Positions 8,865-17,188 are shown, counted from the stretch's first letter. The stretch: DNA of 24,297 nucleotides from Microcaldota archaeon (GCA_021828345.1 JAJZJI010000011.1:1-24297); one strand, 5' to 3'. Notes: generated from the sequence alone by a model not told the origin. Translations and numbers: made by a program.

Positions 8865-9812
8865 TTATTCCTTCAGGTTCTCTAATTTTTTTGCCCTTCC
8901 CCATAAATATTCAAAGCCATTTATGGCATCTTTATAGTTTGTGCGTACAATATGCTCGCTTTTTCTATTTATTATATTAAATGGTGGTATTTTATACGCA
9001 TTTGAATTATCTATTAGCAATCGCTCATGCTGCTGTATAGCATCATTCTCATTTAATATACGCATCTCGAATGGAATATTTCTATTCTTAAGCTCATTTT
9101 TAAAGTCATTATACTCTTTCATGAATCTTTCGCCAATCCTATCCTCATTTGCTAGAACATAAACCGAAGTATATGAAGCATTTGAATTATCTAGTAGTAT
9201 TGCAAGATTCTTAAGCCCCAACGAATCGAAATGCATGTCCAATATTTTTATATTCCCCGAAAGTTTTGAGAATAATTCATCTGAGAGCTTTATCATATTT
9301 GTGTAGGGCTTTGATGGATCAATACGTATATTTCTGATTGCATGCTGCCTCATTCGTATTATTCCAACAGCATTGTATATAGATAAAATAATTATTATCG
9401 CTCCGCCTATTGTTGATAAGGAGAAGATAAGATATGGCTCTGCAAAAATAAAGCTCGTTTCTAAAAGTATTGAAAGTAAAAGATACGCAAGCGCAGATAT
9501 TCCAATAATTATTGACCATTCTATTCCAGATCTCTTATTTAAAATTTGCAGGCCGCTTGCAATTACTACAACTATTGCAAGTACAAATAGTATATAGCTT
9601 ATAGAAAGCGCAAACTGCAGCGTAGGTATATTGCTTAAAAGCTGCTCTATTGTAACATTAACTATTATATTTGCATTACTACTGGCGACTATGCCTGCAC
9701 CAGCACCTATTCCTATGTTAAGTGAGAGCTGCTGTATATAGTATATCGCATATAACAATGTAAGTATACTTGCGAAAAATATGATTAGTGATATAACGCC
9801 CTTTCTATCCAT
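8865..9812 (-). CDS. Membrane protein, about four TM helices, soluble C-terminal domain
   Basis: A 315-residue protein starting at the ATG at 9812 (MDRKGVISLIIFF). The frame could extend to a TTG at 9842, but the ATG places the basic MDRK just before the first helix. Hydrophobic segments lie at about residues 5-25, 65-87, 97-118 and 124-148. The basic stretch MRQHAIRNIR follows, then a ~160-residue soluble domain that should be cytoplasmic by the positive-inside rule. The end of that domain (QHERLLIDNSNAYKIPPFN) faintly resembles the HxR/K...IDDxxA pattern of PLD-like domains, but no complete HxKxxxxD motif is visible, so no enzyme activity is claimed. It is the first gene of the surface block, 44 bases before the 1953-residue protein gene, so co-transcription is plausible. 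I do not recognise the family. Confidence 0.75.
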   Translation of the reverse strand: MDRKGVISLIIFFASILTLLYAIYYIQQLSLNIGIGAGAGIVASSNANIIVNVTIEQLLSNIPTLQFALSISYILFVLAIVVVIASGLQILNKRSGIEWSIIIGISALAYLLLSILLETSFIFAEPYLIFSLSTIGGAIIIILSIYNAVGIIRMRQHAIRNIRIDPSKPYTNMIKLSDELFSKLSGNIKILDMHFDSLGLKNLAILLDNSNASYTSVYVLANEDRIGERFMKEYNDFKNELKNRNIPFEMRILNENDAIQQHERLLIDNSNAYKIPPFNIINRKSEHIVRTNYKDAINGFEYLWGRAKKLENLKE

Positions 9813-9996
9813 ACTACCAGTTAGAATATAACATATCAGCAATTTATAGCTTATTAGAATAATCGTTTTTTAACTTTTAATATATATTATTCAAAAATTA
9901 TTCAAAATAATAACCTAAACAAGTAATGTAAAATAAGCATAATTATCATAAAAAGCAAACACTATTATTTTTATAATATGATTTGATTCTGTTATT
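9813..9996. promoter_or_regulatory. Divergent intergenic region between surface block and helicase
   Basis: About 180 A/T-rich bases separate two divergent genes. A TATA-like TTTATAATA at 9969-9977 is centred about 24 bases before the helicase ATG at 9997, which predicts a leaderless transcript. For the minus-strand membrane protein, TATA-like candidates are the ATATAT-rich stretch near 9877-9893 and GCTATAAAT near 9843-9851. No ORF or RNA gene is seen. Confidence 0.55.
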
Positions 9997-11826
9997 ATGG
10001 AGTATTTATTTAGGTTCGATAGACCTAGAAAACACCAGGAGCAGATGATGGAGGATATTTATGCGGCGCTGCAAGATAAGCGCAGCATAATAATAAATGC
10101 GCCAACAGGTATTGGAAAGACCGATGCTTCACTTGGAGCTGCGCTCACCATTGCAATGGAGAAGAACCTTGATATCTTATTTCTTACGCCTAAGATATCG
10201 CAGCATAAAATAGTGGTTGATGCACTTCAAGGAATTAGAAAAAAATTTGGGGTTGATGTCAATTTTGTGGACCTTGTAGGGAAGCAAAATCTTTGCGTTA
10301 ATGAGCATTTCAATGCATTGCCAAAAGAGCTCTTCTATACTGCATGTAATAAAGCGGTTAAGAGCGGAAAATGCCAGTTTTATAAGAATGTTAAGGAGAA
10401 TGAGAGCATACCAGAACACATTTTAGATAGTGCACGTGAAGGACATAATAGCCTATTTTATGCAAGCGCAAATGCGGGGCTATGTGCATATGAAATTGCA
10501 ACAAAGGCTGCCAAAACGGCAAATGTGATAATCGCAGATTATGCGCACATACTAAATCCTAGCATAAAAAGTGCATTCTTAAAGAAGATATCACACAACC
10601 TTGAGAGCACAATAGTTATATGGGATGAAGCGCACAATATAACGGAGTTAGGGGCTTCATATATGAGCGATGCGCTTACAATAAATGGCATTGCAAGGGC
10701 AAATGAGGAGTTAAAGAGCATTGGAAGGAGTATGGATTTAGATTATCTTTCCTTTATGATAAACTCAATAGCAAACGAATCGCTAAAGAAGAGCAAAGAG
10801 GCGTTTGTTAACATTGATTGCCTTACAGATCAGATAAATAATAATATTGATAGCATAACTGAGCAGCTTGACAAATACGCATTGGAGTATATAGAGAGCA
10901 GTAAGGCAAAGCGTTCTGCAATACTGCATGTCTCGAGCTTCCTAAAAAAATGGCCAAATGAGGATGGCTCAATAGTTAGAATTATATCAAATGCCAATGG
11001 GATCCCAAGATTATCGCTAACCTGCTTATATCCAGAGCGCGTAATAAGCGTGCTTAAAGAGACATATGCAAATGTATTTATGAGTGCCACAATGACACCA
11101 CTTAGTATGTATGCGGAAATGTTTGATATTAAGGATAGTACATATACAAGAAATTATCATAGCCCATTTCCAAAGTCCAATAGAATCGCAATAATAGATG
11201 ATAAGATAACAACAGGGTATAAGAGCAGATCTGATTTACAATTTAAAAATATAGCAAATAACATTGAGAACATAAAAAAGCATATACCTGGAAATGTGGC
11301 AGTATTCTTTCCTAGTTTTTCCGTTCTAAAAAATGTGAATAAATACATAAAAAATGATGTTATATTGCAAGAAAAAAATATGCAAAATGTTGAACTTGAG
11401 AGACTTATTAGCCAGTTAAATCCTTCAGATAATAAAATATTATTAGGCGTTATGGGGGGCAGCTTAAGTGAGGGCATTGATTATAAGGATAATACATTAA
11501 AGGGTGTTATCGTTGTTGGATTGCCTCTAGCTGTGCCAACGCTTGAAATAAAAGCGCGTATTGCATATCTAAACAAAAAATTTGATGGTAGAGGGGATGA
11601 TTATGCTTACAGAGTACCTGCAATAATGCGCGTTATTCAGGCCGCGGGTAGAGCGATACGTAATGAGAATGATAGAGCAGCAATTATATTTATGGATAAT
11701 AGATATCGATGGAAGTCATATAATTCTATGATAACAGACATCTTTGATATCACAGAAGGAGAAAATTATAGTGATACCATAAAGGAATTCTGGGCTTATG
11801 ATAGAATCAAATACAATTACGTTTAA
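9997..11826 (+). CDS. XPD/Rad3-family FeS helicase (SF2, DinG-like)
   Basis: A 609-residue 5'-3' DNA helicase of the XPD/Rad3 type. Visible motifs: Walker A APTGIGKT at 35-42; four cysteines at C100, C117, C126 and C163, spaced as in the FeS-cluster domain of XPD; Walker B DEAH at 210-213; SAT at 363-365; motif V GGSLSEGIDY at 487-496; and motif VI QAAGRAIR at 548-555. Family members unwind DNA in nucleotide-excision repair and related processes; archaeal XPD acts without TFIIH. Length is near that of archaeal XPD. The start is set by the TATA-like box at 9969-9977, and MEYLFRFDRPRKHQ matches the usual family N-terminus, a Q-motif-like RxHQ segment. It converges with the next gene with only three bases between the stops. 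The xpd name is likely but not certain against other Rad3-type helicases. Confidence 0.93.
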   Translation: MEYLFRFDRPRKHQEQMMEDIYAALQDKRSIIINAPTGIGKTDASLGAALTIAMEKNLDILFLTPKISQHKIVVDALQGIRKKFGVDVNFVDLVGKQNLCVNEHFNALPKELFYTACNKAVKSGKCQFYKNVKENESIPEHILDSAREGHNSLFYASANAGLCAYEIATKAAKTANVIIADYAHILNPSIKSAFLKKISHNLESTIVIWDEAHNITELGASYMSDALTINGIARANEELKSIGRSMDLDYLSFMINSIANESLKKSKEAFVNIDCLTDQINNNIDSITEQLDKYALEYIESSKAKRSAILHVSSFLKKWPNEDGSIVRIISNANGIPRLSLTCLYPERVISVLKETYANVFMSATMTPLSMYAEMFDIKDSTYTRNYHSPFPKSNRIAIIDDKITTGYKSRSDLQFKNIANNIENIKKHIPGNVAVFFPSFSVLKNVNKYIKNDVILQEKNMQNVELERLISQLNPSDNKILLGVMGGSLSEGIDYKDNTLKGVIVVGLPLAVPTLEIKARIAYLNKKFDGRGDDYAYRVPAIMRVIQAAGRAIRNENDRAAIIFMDNRYRWKSYNSMITDIFDITEGENYSDTIKEFWAYDRIKYNYV

Positions 11827-11829
11827 CTG

Positions 11830-12120
11830 TCACTTTCTAATCATTTTTTCCAATGAGGATCTAATTTTTCTATTCTGTGAGGAGTTGTCAAATTGTTTTA
11901 AATCCACATCAAATTCATTTGCAATTTTTGCCATTTCTTCTAGTAATATAACTTTTGAGCCGGGATTATTCTTTACATGCTCAAATATATACCTTATCGC
12001 ACACTCTGGACCCTTCTCCGATATAGCTATCAGTCTTGCCGCGTCAATTATATCCATCGCTTCTTCAGATCGATATCTTCCCTTAAATGAATCCACTAAA
12101 TCCTTTATTATACTCGGCAT
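11830..12120 (-). CDS. Small helical protein of unknown function
   Basis: A 96-residue, highly charged, mostly helical protein (MPSIIKDLVDSFKGRYRSEE ... SLEKMIRK) without a signal or membrane segment, so probably cytoplasmic. The frame reaches an ATG at 12159, but the ATG at 12120 is preferred: a TATA-like TTTATTATT lies around 12146-12156, about 26-36 bases upstream, which would make the transcript leaderless and put the longer start inside the promoter. The plus-strand ORF over the same DNA gives a Cys/Phe/Ser-rich product typical of an antisense shadow. I recognise no family. The stop lies three bases from the end of the helicase gene on the other strand. Confidence 0.65.
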   Translation of the reverse strand: MPSIIKDLVDSFKGRYRSEEAMDIIDAARLIAISEKGPECAIRYIFEHVKNNPGSKVILLEEMAKIANEFDVDLKQFDNSSQNRKIRSSLEKMIRK

Positions 12121-12145
12121 ATAAATCAGTAAAGATTTATCAAAC

Positions 12146-12158
12146 AATAATAAATACA
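12146..12158 (-). promoter_or_regulatory. TATA-like box for the 96-residue protein
   Basis: On the minus strand TGTATTTATTATTG lies about 26-38 bases before the ATG at 12120, the distance expected for a leaderless archaeal transcript. This is judged by eye only. Confidence 0.4.
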
Positions 12159-12182
12159 TTTGCTAAAATTACACAATTAGAA

Positions 12183-12578
12183 TTAATCCAGCATGAGCGC
12201 GGCCGTTGCAATCGTTATTGCTACATCACGTATAAAAAGATCTGAAATTCCAGAAAGATAGAGAAGCGATAATGATATTATTATCATCATGATTGTGCCT
12301 AATGCGGCAAACGCCTTTAATTTATATCCTACAATTATTGCAATTCCTATTATTAATAAAATAATACCATGTATAGATATTATTATTGATATTGCGGCAT
12401 TTGAGATATTGATTATATTAGGAAAAAATGGGGTCCAATACGCTGGATTATATATCTCCCATGCCCCAAAGAGAATAAACAGAAATGATATTGCGCCACG
12501 CAGCATATTTTTTTGGGTTAAGACTCTTTTATGTGCAGTAGTTCTATTTCGATTTTTATATTTTGCTGAATCTGGCAT
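12183..12578 (-). CDS. DoxX-like four-helix membrane protein
   Basis: A 131-residue protein with a basic N-terminus (KYKNRNRTTAHKR) and four predicted helices at roughly 27-44, 58-80, 84-105 and 112-130. The FGAWEIYNPAYWTPFFPN segment after helix 1 and the DLFIRDVAI segment near the end resemble the DoxX/DoxD-like family, whose members are small quinone- or redox-associated membrane proteins, mostly uncharacterised. The ATG at 12578 is chosen over the TTG one codon upstream. AGGGTTGAT just upstream is a fair archaeal Shine-Dalgarno-like sequence. It lies 35 bases after the Asn/Ser-rich membrane protein gene on the same strand and may be transcribed with it. The family call is by pattern only. 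Confidence 0.65.
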   Translation of the reverse strand: MPDSAKYKNRNRTTAHKRVLTQKNMLRGAISFLFILFGAWEIYNPAYWTPFFPNIINISNAAISIIISIHGIILLIIGIAIIVGYKLKAFAALGTIMMIIISLSLLYLSGISDLFIRDVAITIATAALMLD

Positions 12579-12613
12579 CAATCAACCCTATCAATTTTAA
12601 ATTTCATACAAAT

Positions 12614-13858
12614 TTATTTTATCGTATTAGTTGCGATACTATTTGTTGTCACAATAGTATTTGAGATAGTTATACTGTTAGCAACTTTAGTATTATTTGA
12701 AGGTGTAATATTTGTAGTTATATTCTGCGCTGCTATATCATTTTTAAGCTGCGATAATGTATAATTGCCCTCTATATAATTAAACAATAATGTAATTAAC
12801 TCATATCTACCATATGGAGATATGGCTGTGCTGTTTTTTGTATTTACCAAGTTTAACGCAAATATTGAATTTGCATCTACGCTATAAGACAGCACATATG
12901 ATGAGTTTGCAGTAGTAAATACTGAATATGGCAATTGATTGCCTAACACATATGCATAATATATTACATTCTTATTCTGCGTTGCAAGAAGATTGGTAAA
13001 ATTATTGTAATAGCTAGATGATACATTCGTATTTGGGAATACCACCCGCTCAGATAGTATATCATAACCAAGCGTATTACTTATAAATATTAAGCTTTTG
13101 CCAGTATAGTTATCATTTAAAATTGGCATTATATTTGTTGAACTATTGATGTTAGTCCAGTTGTATCCTATAGTACTGTTGAGCACATTTGCGGATAGAT
13201 AATTTATATTTTGTACACTTGTAGCATTTACATTTGATATATTTATAAATAAGCTCTCAACTTTTGGCATCATAATTGCTATTTGCAACGGACTTGATAT
13301 TGGCAGTAATATTGATATTATCTTATTCTTATACACTGTGCCAAAGCTTGTATAATTTGTCAGACTGCTAGATAGATGTACAGGAGATATGAAATATGGT
13401 CTTCCATTAGGCATCGCACCTGCATTAAAATTATTAGTTCCTGATGCCTCTGAGCTACTTGATAAAAGATTATATGCGCTATTTGCAAATGAGACATTTG
13501 AAAGGTTCAATATGGCTATTGCCATTCTATATCCTGATGCATTTGTGACATTCTCTATGATTATTGAATTAATTCCATAAGATAGATTATGCTGCATATC
13601 TAATAAATTATAAGCATTCCAATTGCCTCCAAATATCTTATTTAATAATTCCAATTTTATTGGATAGTTAAGATTTGGGCTAAGATTTGCAACCGTTCGT
13701 ATTGTTGATCCAGCACTAACAGATGAATTTATTAGAGCATTAGTAGTAGCAGTGCTATTAATTTGCGTATTATTAGAATGAATAACTGCAACATATATGA
13801 GCGCTACAATTAGAAGAGCAATTGCAATTACTATCAAGAATATTTTACCATTTTGCAT
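12614..13858 (-). CDS. Signal-anchored, sequon-rich exported protein of unknown function
   Basis: A 414-residue protein beginning MQNGK and a hydrophobic helix (~5-27), then a long Asn/Ser/Thr-rich ectodomain with many NxS/T sequons. No second membrane helix is clear, so it is probably an N-terminally anchored extracellular protein, with a low-complexity Thr/Asn/Ile tail from ~390. I recognise no catalytic motif. The start is supported by a TATA-like box at 13880-13887, centred about 26 bases before the ATG at 13858, which indicates a leaderless transcript. The MQ(N/K)GK start recurs in the 1953-residue surface protein. Further upstream lies the inverted-repeat element at 13940-13987. It would be a natural substrate for the glycan enzymes encoded at the right of the window (inferred). 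Confidence 0.8.
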   Translation of the reverse strand: MQNGKIFLIVIAIALLIVALIYVAVIHSNNTQINSTATTNALINSSVSAGSTIRTVANLSPNLNYPIKLELLNKIFGGNWNAYNLLDMQHNLSYGINSIIIENVTNASGYRMAIAILNLSNVSFANSAYNLLSSSSEASGTNNFNAGAMPNGRPYFISPVHLSSSLTNYTSFGTVYKNKIISILLPISSPLQIAIMMPKVESLFINISNVNATSVQNINYLSANVLNSTIGYNWTNINSSTNIMPILNDNYTGKSLIFISNTLGYDILSERVVFPNTNVSSSYYNNFTNLLATQNKNVIYYAYVLGNQLPYSVFTTANSSYVLSYSVDANSIFALNLVNTKNSTAISPYGRYELITLLFNYIEGNYTLSQLKNDIAAQNITTNITPSNNTKVANSITISNTIVTTNSIATNTIK

Positions 13859-13879
13859 AGTTGATTAAATTAATTAATA

Positions 13880-13887
13880 TTTATATA
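13880..13887 (-). promoter_or_regulatory. TATA-like box of the 414-residue exported protein
   Basis: CTATATAAATATT on the minus strand is centred about 26 bases upstream of the ATG at 13858, fitting a leaderless archaeal promoter. Confidence 0.6.
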
Positions 13888-13939
13888 GGTTTAGATTAAT
13901 CTGTGCATTTGCTTTTGATCATTTCTGAAAGCCTTAATC

Positions 13940-13987
13940 TTGTGTAACAAAATAACCACTTTTGTGGTGGTAAGGTCACACAAAAGT
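13940..13987. promoter_or_regulatory. Nested and overlapping inverted repeats
   Basis: ACTTTTGTG at 13958-13966 and CACAAAAGT at 13979-13987 form a perfect 9-bp inverted repeat with a 12-base spacer. The same DNA offers an alternative fold: ACCAC (13955-13959) pairs with GTGGT (13964-13968) around TTTT, enclosed by TTGTGTAAC (13940-13948) pairing with GTCACACAA (13975-13983) with one mismatch. The two folds exclude each other. The element lies about 50 bases upstream of the TATA-like box of the 414-residue protein gene and downstream of the symporter gene. It could be an operator, a 3'-UTR structure or a small RNA. Confidence 0.45.
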
Positions 13988-14020
13988 ATAAATGTAGCAC
14001 GCGTGATAAATGCTTCTTGC

Positions 14021-14038
14021 AATAAAAATAAAAAAATA
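14021..14038 (-). terminator. T-rich terminator tract after the symporter gene
   Basis: Directly after the symporter stop, the minus strand reads TTATTTTTTTATTTTTATT. Such oligo-T tracts are typical intrinsic archaeal terminators and need no hairpin. Confidence 0.55.
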
Positions 14039-14041
14039 AGA

Positions 14042-15616
14042 TCAGGATACCTCAGTCTTTACATTGATATCCCTAACAAGTTCGCTCTCTTTTATTACAC
14101 CCTTTCTTCTTGCGCCTACTGCCTCTATTATATATGAACCAATTACTGATATTATTATGTTTATAGCAAGAGCTACTAGCCCAATATATAGAAGGCCTAT
14201 GCCCGTTTTTACATCAGATGTTACTAATGCGCCAAAATTGTTTGCAAACATTACAAGGCCAATTCCAGAGATTAGACCTGCAGCCCAACCTAAGCTAAGC
14301 GATTTCCAATCGAGCTTTTTCATATACAGCCCTAAAAATACAGCTGGAAGTAGTTGCAGTATTATTATACCGCCAAGCAATTGCAACTGTATTGCATATG
14401 TTAGTGGAGCAACGAATACGAATGCAAGCGCTACAAACTTTATTATAGCTGATAGCCACTTCGCAAGTCTTGTCTCATCTTTTCCAGACATTTTCGGCTT
14501 AAATTCTTTAAATACATTTCTTGATAGAAGATTCGCAGCGGCAATTGCCATAAGCGCTGCTGGCACCATTCCACCTACAAATACGCCAAGCAGACATATG
14601 CCTGCAAGCCACCCTGGCAGAACTGTAACTATCAATGCAGGTACAGTCAATAATCCATTTCCTGTGCTCTTAACTATGGCGAGCGCTCCCGGCACCGCAT
14701 ATATTATAATTCCAAAAAGCGCAAGCAGTGCTAATCCTATTGAATATATTGGAAGCACAGAAAGACTCTTCCTTAATGTTTTCTTGTTATTTGCTGCAAG
14801 ACTACCATTTATTATGTGTGGATACAAATACAATGCAAGTGCGCTTCCAAGGAACAATGTAAAGAATGCGGGTACACTAGCGGCCGGCAATGTCGAATAT
14901 GGCAATGCGGCACTTCCTTTTAGCTTTGCAATATTAGCAAATGCGCTTGTAAATCCACCATAAGAGGTAAGAACAGCAACAACAATTACGATTACAGTCA
15001 AAAATATCAGTATATCCTTAAATATGGATCCTAACGTAACTCCACGTAACCCACTAGTGAAGGTGAATGCCGCGAGTATTATGAATGATATTATAAGCGC
15101 TATTTCTGATACTGTTGCCGCATTTGCAGTTCCATAAAGCATTACAGTTAGTACAGATTGCATACCTACAATTTGAAGTGCGATATATGGCAATATTGCA
15201 ACTACAGCGGTTAGTGCTATTACTATAGATAAAAATCTGCTGTTAAATCTACCCTTTATAAAGTCTGATGCTGTTATGTAGCCTTTGTTTCTTGATACCT
15301 GCCATAATCTTGGCATTGTAAGCATTGCAATGCCGAAAACTATTGCAACATAAGGCACAGCATAAAAGGCAATGGATCCGCTAGCATATGCTAGTGATGG
15401 CACCGCAACAAAGGTGTATGCAGTAAATACATCCGCACCTATTAAAAACCAGCTAAGATATGGACCAAGCCTTCTTCCTGCAATACCCCATTCCGTTATA
15501 TTATTAAGATTGCCCTTTCTCCATCTTGAACCATAAAAGCCCAAAAATACAAATGCTACGAAGAGGACAAGAAATATTATTATACCTAATATATCAATTA
15601 ACATAGTATCAACCAT
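14042..15616 (-). CDS. Sodium:solute symporter (SSS family), monocarboxylate-type
   Basis: A 524-residue, ~13-helix transporter of the SSS family. Evidence: the GFYGSRWRKGNLNNITEWGIAGRRLGP entry region, the LSWFLIGADVFTAYTFV helix 2 segment, QVSRNKGYITASDFIKGRF, the TSGLRGVTLGSIFKD segment, and a helix rich in small residues, GGMVPAALMAIAAANLLSRNVF, in the usual Na-site helix 8/9 area. The pairing with a DUF3311 protein just upstream is typical of the MctP-like monocarboxylate/amino-acid uptake subgroup, so a small organic acid is the most likely substrate (inferred). The first ATG (15616) overlaps the DUF3311 gene by eight bases. A second ATG at 15604, three bases after GGTTGAT, is an equally plausible start. 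Translational coupling is likely. An oligo-T tract follows the stop. Confidence 0.92.
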   Translation of the reverse strand: MVDTMLIDILGIIIFLVLFVAFVFLGFYGSRWRKGNLNNITEWGIAGRRLGPYLSWFLIGADVFTAYTFVAVPSLAYASGSIAFYAVPYVAIVFGIAMLTMPRLWQVSRNKGYITASDFIKGRFNSRFLSIVIALTAVVAILPYIALQIVGMQSVLTVMLYGTANAATVSEIALIISFIILAAFTFTSGLRGVTLGSIFKDILIFLTVIVIVVAVLTSYGGFTSAFANIAKLKGSAALPYSTLPAASVPAFFTLFLGSALALYLYPHIINGSLAANNKKTLRKSLSVLPIYSIGLALLALFGIIIYAVPGALAIVKSTGNGLLTVPALIVTVLPGWLAGICLLGVFVGGMVPAALMAIAAANLLSRNVFKEFKPKMSGKDETRLAKWLSAIIKFVALAFVFVAPLTYAIQLQLLGGIIILQLLPAVFLGLYMKKLDWKSLSLGWAAGLISGIGLVMFANNFGALVTSDVKTGIGLLYIGLVALAINIIISVIGSYIIEAVGARRKGVIKESELVRDINVKTEVS

Positions 15617-15803
15617 CTATTAATTTTGCCGCTTTGAATAGCAGTATTGCGGTTATTGGCAACATCAGTATCTGAAACCAGTAAAAGAAAGGTAACCCAC
15701 CAAACGCTGGGTTAGATATATTATAAAGCGGCACACTGAAATAAACTAAAAATGGAATTATTATCAGTATCGCAGCTAGTGTTTGTCTCTTTTTTTTATT
15801 CAT
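15609..15803 (-). CDS. DUF3311-type small membrane partner of the symporter
   Basis: A 64-residue protein with two membrane helices (~8-26 and ~37-57) joined by the conserved-looking loop YNISNPAFGGLPFFYWFQ, the signature pattern of DUF3311 proteins, which are encoded next to SSS symporters and presumed to be auxiliary subunits. The ATG at 15803 is used rather than the in-frame TTG one codon before. GTGGTTTG stands just upstream as a weak ribosome site, and a TATA-like ATTTATAAA lies at 15839-15847. It overlaps the symporter start by eight bases, so the two form one operon. Confidence 0.82.
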   Translation of the reverse strand: MNKKKRQTLAAILIIIPFLVYFSVPLYNISNPAFGGLPFFYWFQILMLPITAILLFKAAKLIDG

Positions 15804-15950
15804 CAAACCACTAATCTTAATTTATACTTAAAAGATATCTTTATAAATATTTCTATAAAAAACGAAATAATATTTTAGATTACATAAAACTAACATGCTC
15901 AATAAATTTATAAACCCTTAAGCCATATATTACTAGGTTACGGTGCATAT
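15804..15950. promoter_or_regulatory. Divergent promoter region between symporter operon and exported protein
   Basis: Two TATA-like boxes face apart: minus-strand ATTTATAAA at 15839-15847, about 40 bases before the DUF3311 ATG, and plus-strand AATTTATAAA at 15905-15914, about 41 bases before the ATG at 15951. On the plus strand GGTG at 15942-15945, six bases before the ATG, is a good archaeal Shine-Dalgarno site, so this gene appears leadered, unlike several neighbours. Confidence 0.6.
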
Positions 15951-16496
15951 ATGGCAGTTGATATTAATAAAAACAAAAAAAACAGTAATATAATTGCTGG
16001 AATAGTTATAGTTGTAATTATTATTTTAGGCATTGCCTATTTCTTATACTCAGGGAGCAGTAATATAGTAGCAAACAACACAACACCCACATCCATTATA
16101 GTTAGTAATAAAACCGCATCCACTATAAGTACGCAGAGCAAAAATCAAACAACAATTTCCACTGCAAATACAACACTTAAGAAATTCTCTGCAAGTTCGC
16201 TTTATAATTATGCGCACCTTGTTGCTCAAAACCCTTATAATAGCTCAATAAATTATATTGCTTCTGGCGCAAAAATAAAAGAGACTAATCTTACAAACGG
16301 CTCAGTTGCAGTGAATATTACAGAGATATCAAATAGCGAATCAAAAATTGTAATATTACCGAAAGGATACAGTTTGTATTATTTAGATGCAAGCTACGCG
16401 GATGATGTAATCCCAAATGGAGAATATTCCACATTTGATGATGCATTAATAATAGTTAACGCAACAGGTTATATTACAAATCAGACAACAGTGTAG
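15951..16496 (+). CDS. Signal-anchored, sequon-rich small exported protein
   Basis: A 181-residue protein with a Lys/Asn-rich cytoplasmic start (MAVDINKNKKNS), one hydrophobic helix (~14-33), a Ser/Thr/Asn-rich low-complexity stalk (~38-78) with many NxS/T sequons, and a compact C-terminal part (~80-175). The last part contains VILPKGYSLYYLDASYADDV. I do not recognise the fold; the topology suggests an extracellular domain tethered by an uncleaved signal. The start is fixed by GGTG at 15942-15945. It ends in TAG, which shows that TAG serves as a normal stop here. It converges with the interrupted alkD-like gene with an 11-base gap. Confidence 0.8.
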   Translation: MAVDINKNKKNSNIIAGIVIVVIIILGIAYFLYSGSSNIVANNTTPTSIIVSNKTASTISTQSKNQTTISTANTTLKKFSASSLYNYAHLVAQNPYNSSINYIASGAKIKETNLTNGSVAVNITEISNSESKIVILPKGYSLYYLDASYADDVIPNGEYSTFDDALIIVNATGYITNQTTV

Positions 16497-16507
16497 TTAG
16501 TTTTATG

Positions 16508-17188
16508 CTAAATTATTTCCTTTCTTTTATTTAATTCTCTTAGTGCATCTTTTGCAATCCATCTTGCGCTCTTTGAACCCTCTGACTTATTTAGTATCTC
16601 TTCTGCAATAGCAATTGCGCGATATAATAGTACATTATTGCGCTTTCCTATCTGCCTTAATGCCCAATTTACTGCTTTTTTAACAAAATTACGCTCATCA
16701 ATAGATCCTATTTTTATGTGCTCAAAAAATATAGAGAATTCATCATCAGCCATATCCTTATTATGCACTGCAAGATATGCCATCAGTGCAAAACCAGCCC
16801 TTTTAACGTACTCATGATCATCATATGCCTATGTTAATGCCTTTCTTTTTGCGTATTTGGTATACACAATAAGATTGCCACATAATGAATCACATATATC
16901 CCAAGAATCTATCTGAATAACCCATTTATCTATCTGAGACTCATTTATAGTTTTGGCATCTGCCACAAGACTAGATAGTATGCGCGCTTCGTGGATATTT
17001 GATTCCCAGAGTTTTTCTGCTAATTTATTATCCTTTCCAATAACTCTTGATAGTTGCCGAAGTTTTGGTACCGGAACACCTATTGCATAGTTAGTATTTA
17101 CGCCAAAACGTGCCATCCCATCCAGATGTTTCTTATCTGATAGTGCATACAAATTTTCAACTACACTCGCAAAATTATTTTGATTCAT
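16508..17188 (-). pseudogene. AlkD-like DNA alkylation repair gene with one in-frame TAG
   Basis: Two ORFs in the same frame, 119 and 91 codons, are separated only by a TAG at 16829-16831 and 15 sense codons. Joined they give ~226 residues, the usual length of AlkD/DNA-alkylation-repair HEAT-like proteins, which excise alkylated bases. The first half carries the family pattern MARFGVNT..IGVPVPKLRQL, LWESNIHEARI and DSWDICDSL. After the TAG the frame continues AYDDHEYVKRAGFALMAYL, again family-like. In relatives the stop position (KALT-stop-AYDD) is usually occupied by Trp (KALxW), so a TGG-to-TAG change would explain it. There is no frameshift and no other damage, so the lesion is recent, or the stop is suppressed, or it is a sequencing error. 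TAG is an ordinary stop in two neighbours. Confidence 0.8.

Noticed and set aside
9813..9842. TTG extension of the membrane-protein gene
   Set aside because: The ten extra residues precede an ATG placed just before the basic MDRK and first helix. Similar one- to nine-codon TTG extensions at 12581, 15806, 18382, 18460 and 21268 were dropped for the same reason.
11798..12124. 108-codon plus-strand ORF after the helicase
   Set aside because: It overlaps the helicase end and is antisense to the charged helical protein, which has a better promoter and composition.
14064..14963. 299-codon plus-strand ORF opposite the symporter
   Set aside because: It lies fully antisense to a well-supported SSS gene, and its product is low-complexity with no recognisable motif. 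It is a shadow of the symporter's codon bias.
16508..16783. Second half of the alkD-like gene as an independent small gene
   Set aside because: It is in the same frame as the first half, family-like residues continue upstream of its Met to the TAG, and it has no start signal of its own.
16829..16831. TAG as a pyrrolysine codon
   Set aside because: TAG ends the gene at 15951-16496 and the GT2 gene normally, no pyl gene is in the window, and the position is Trp-like in the family rather than a methylamine-enzyme site.
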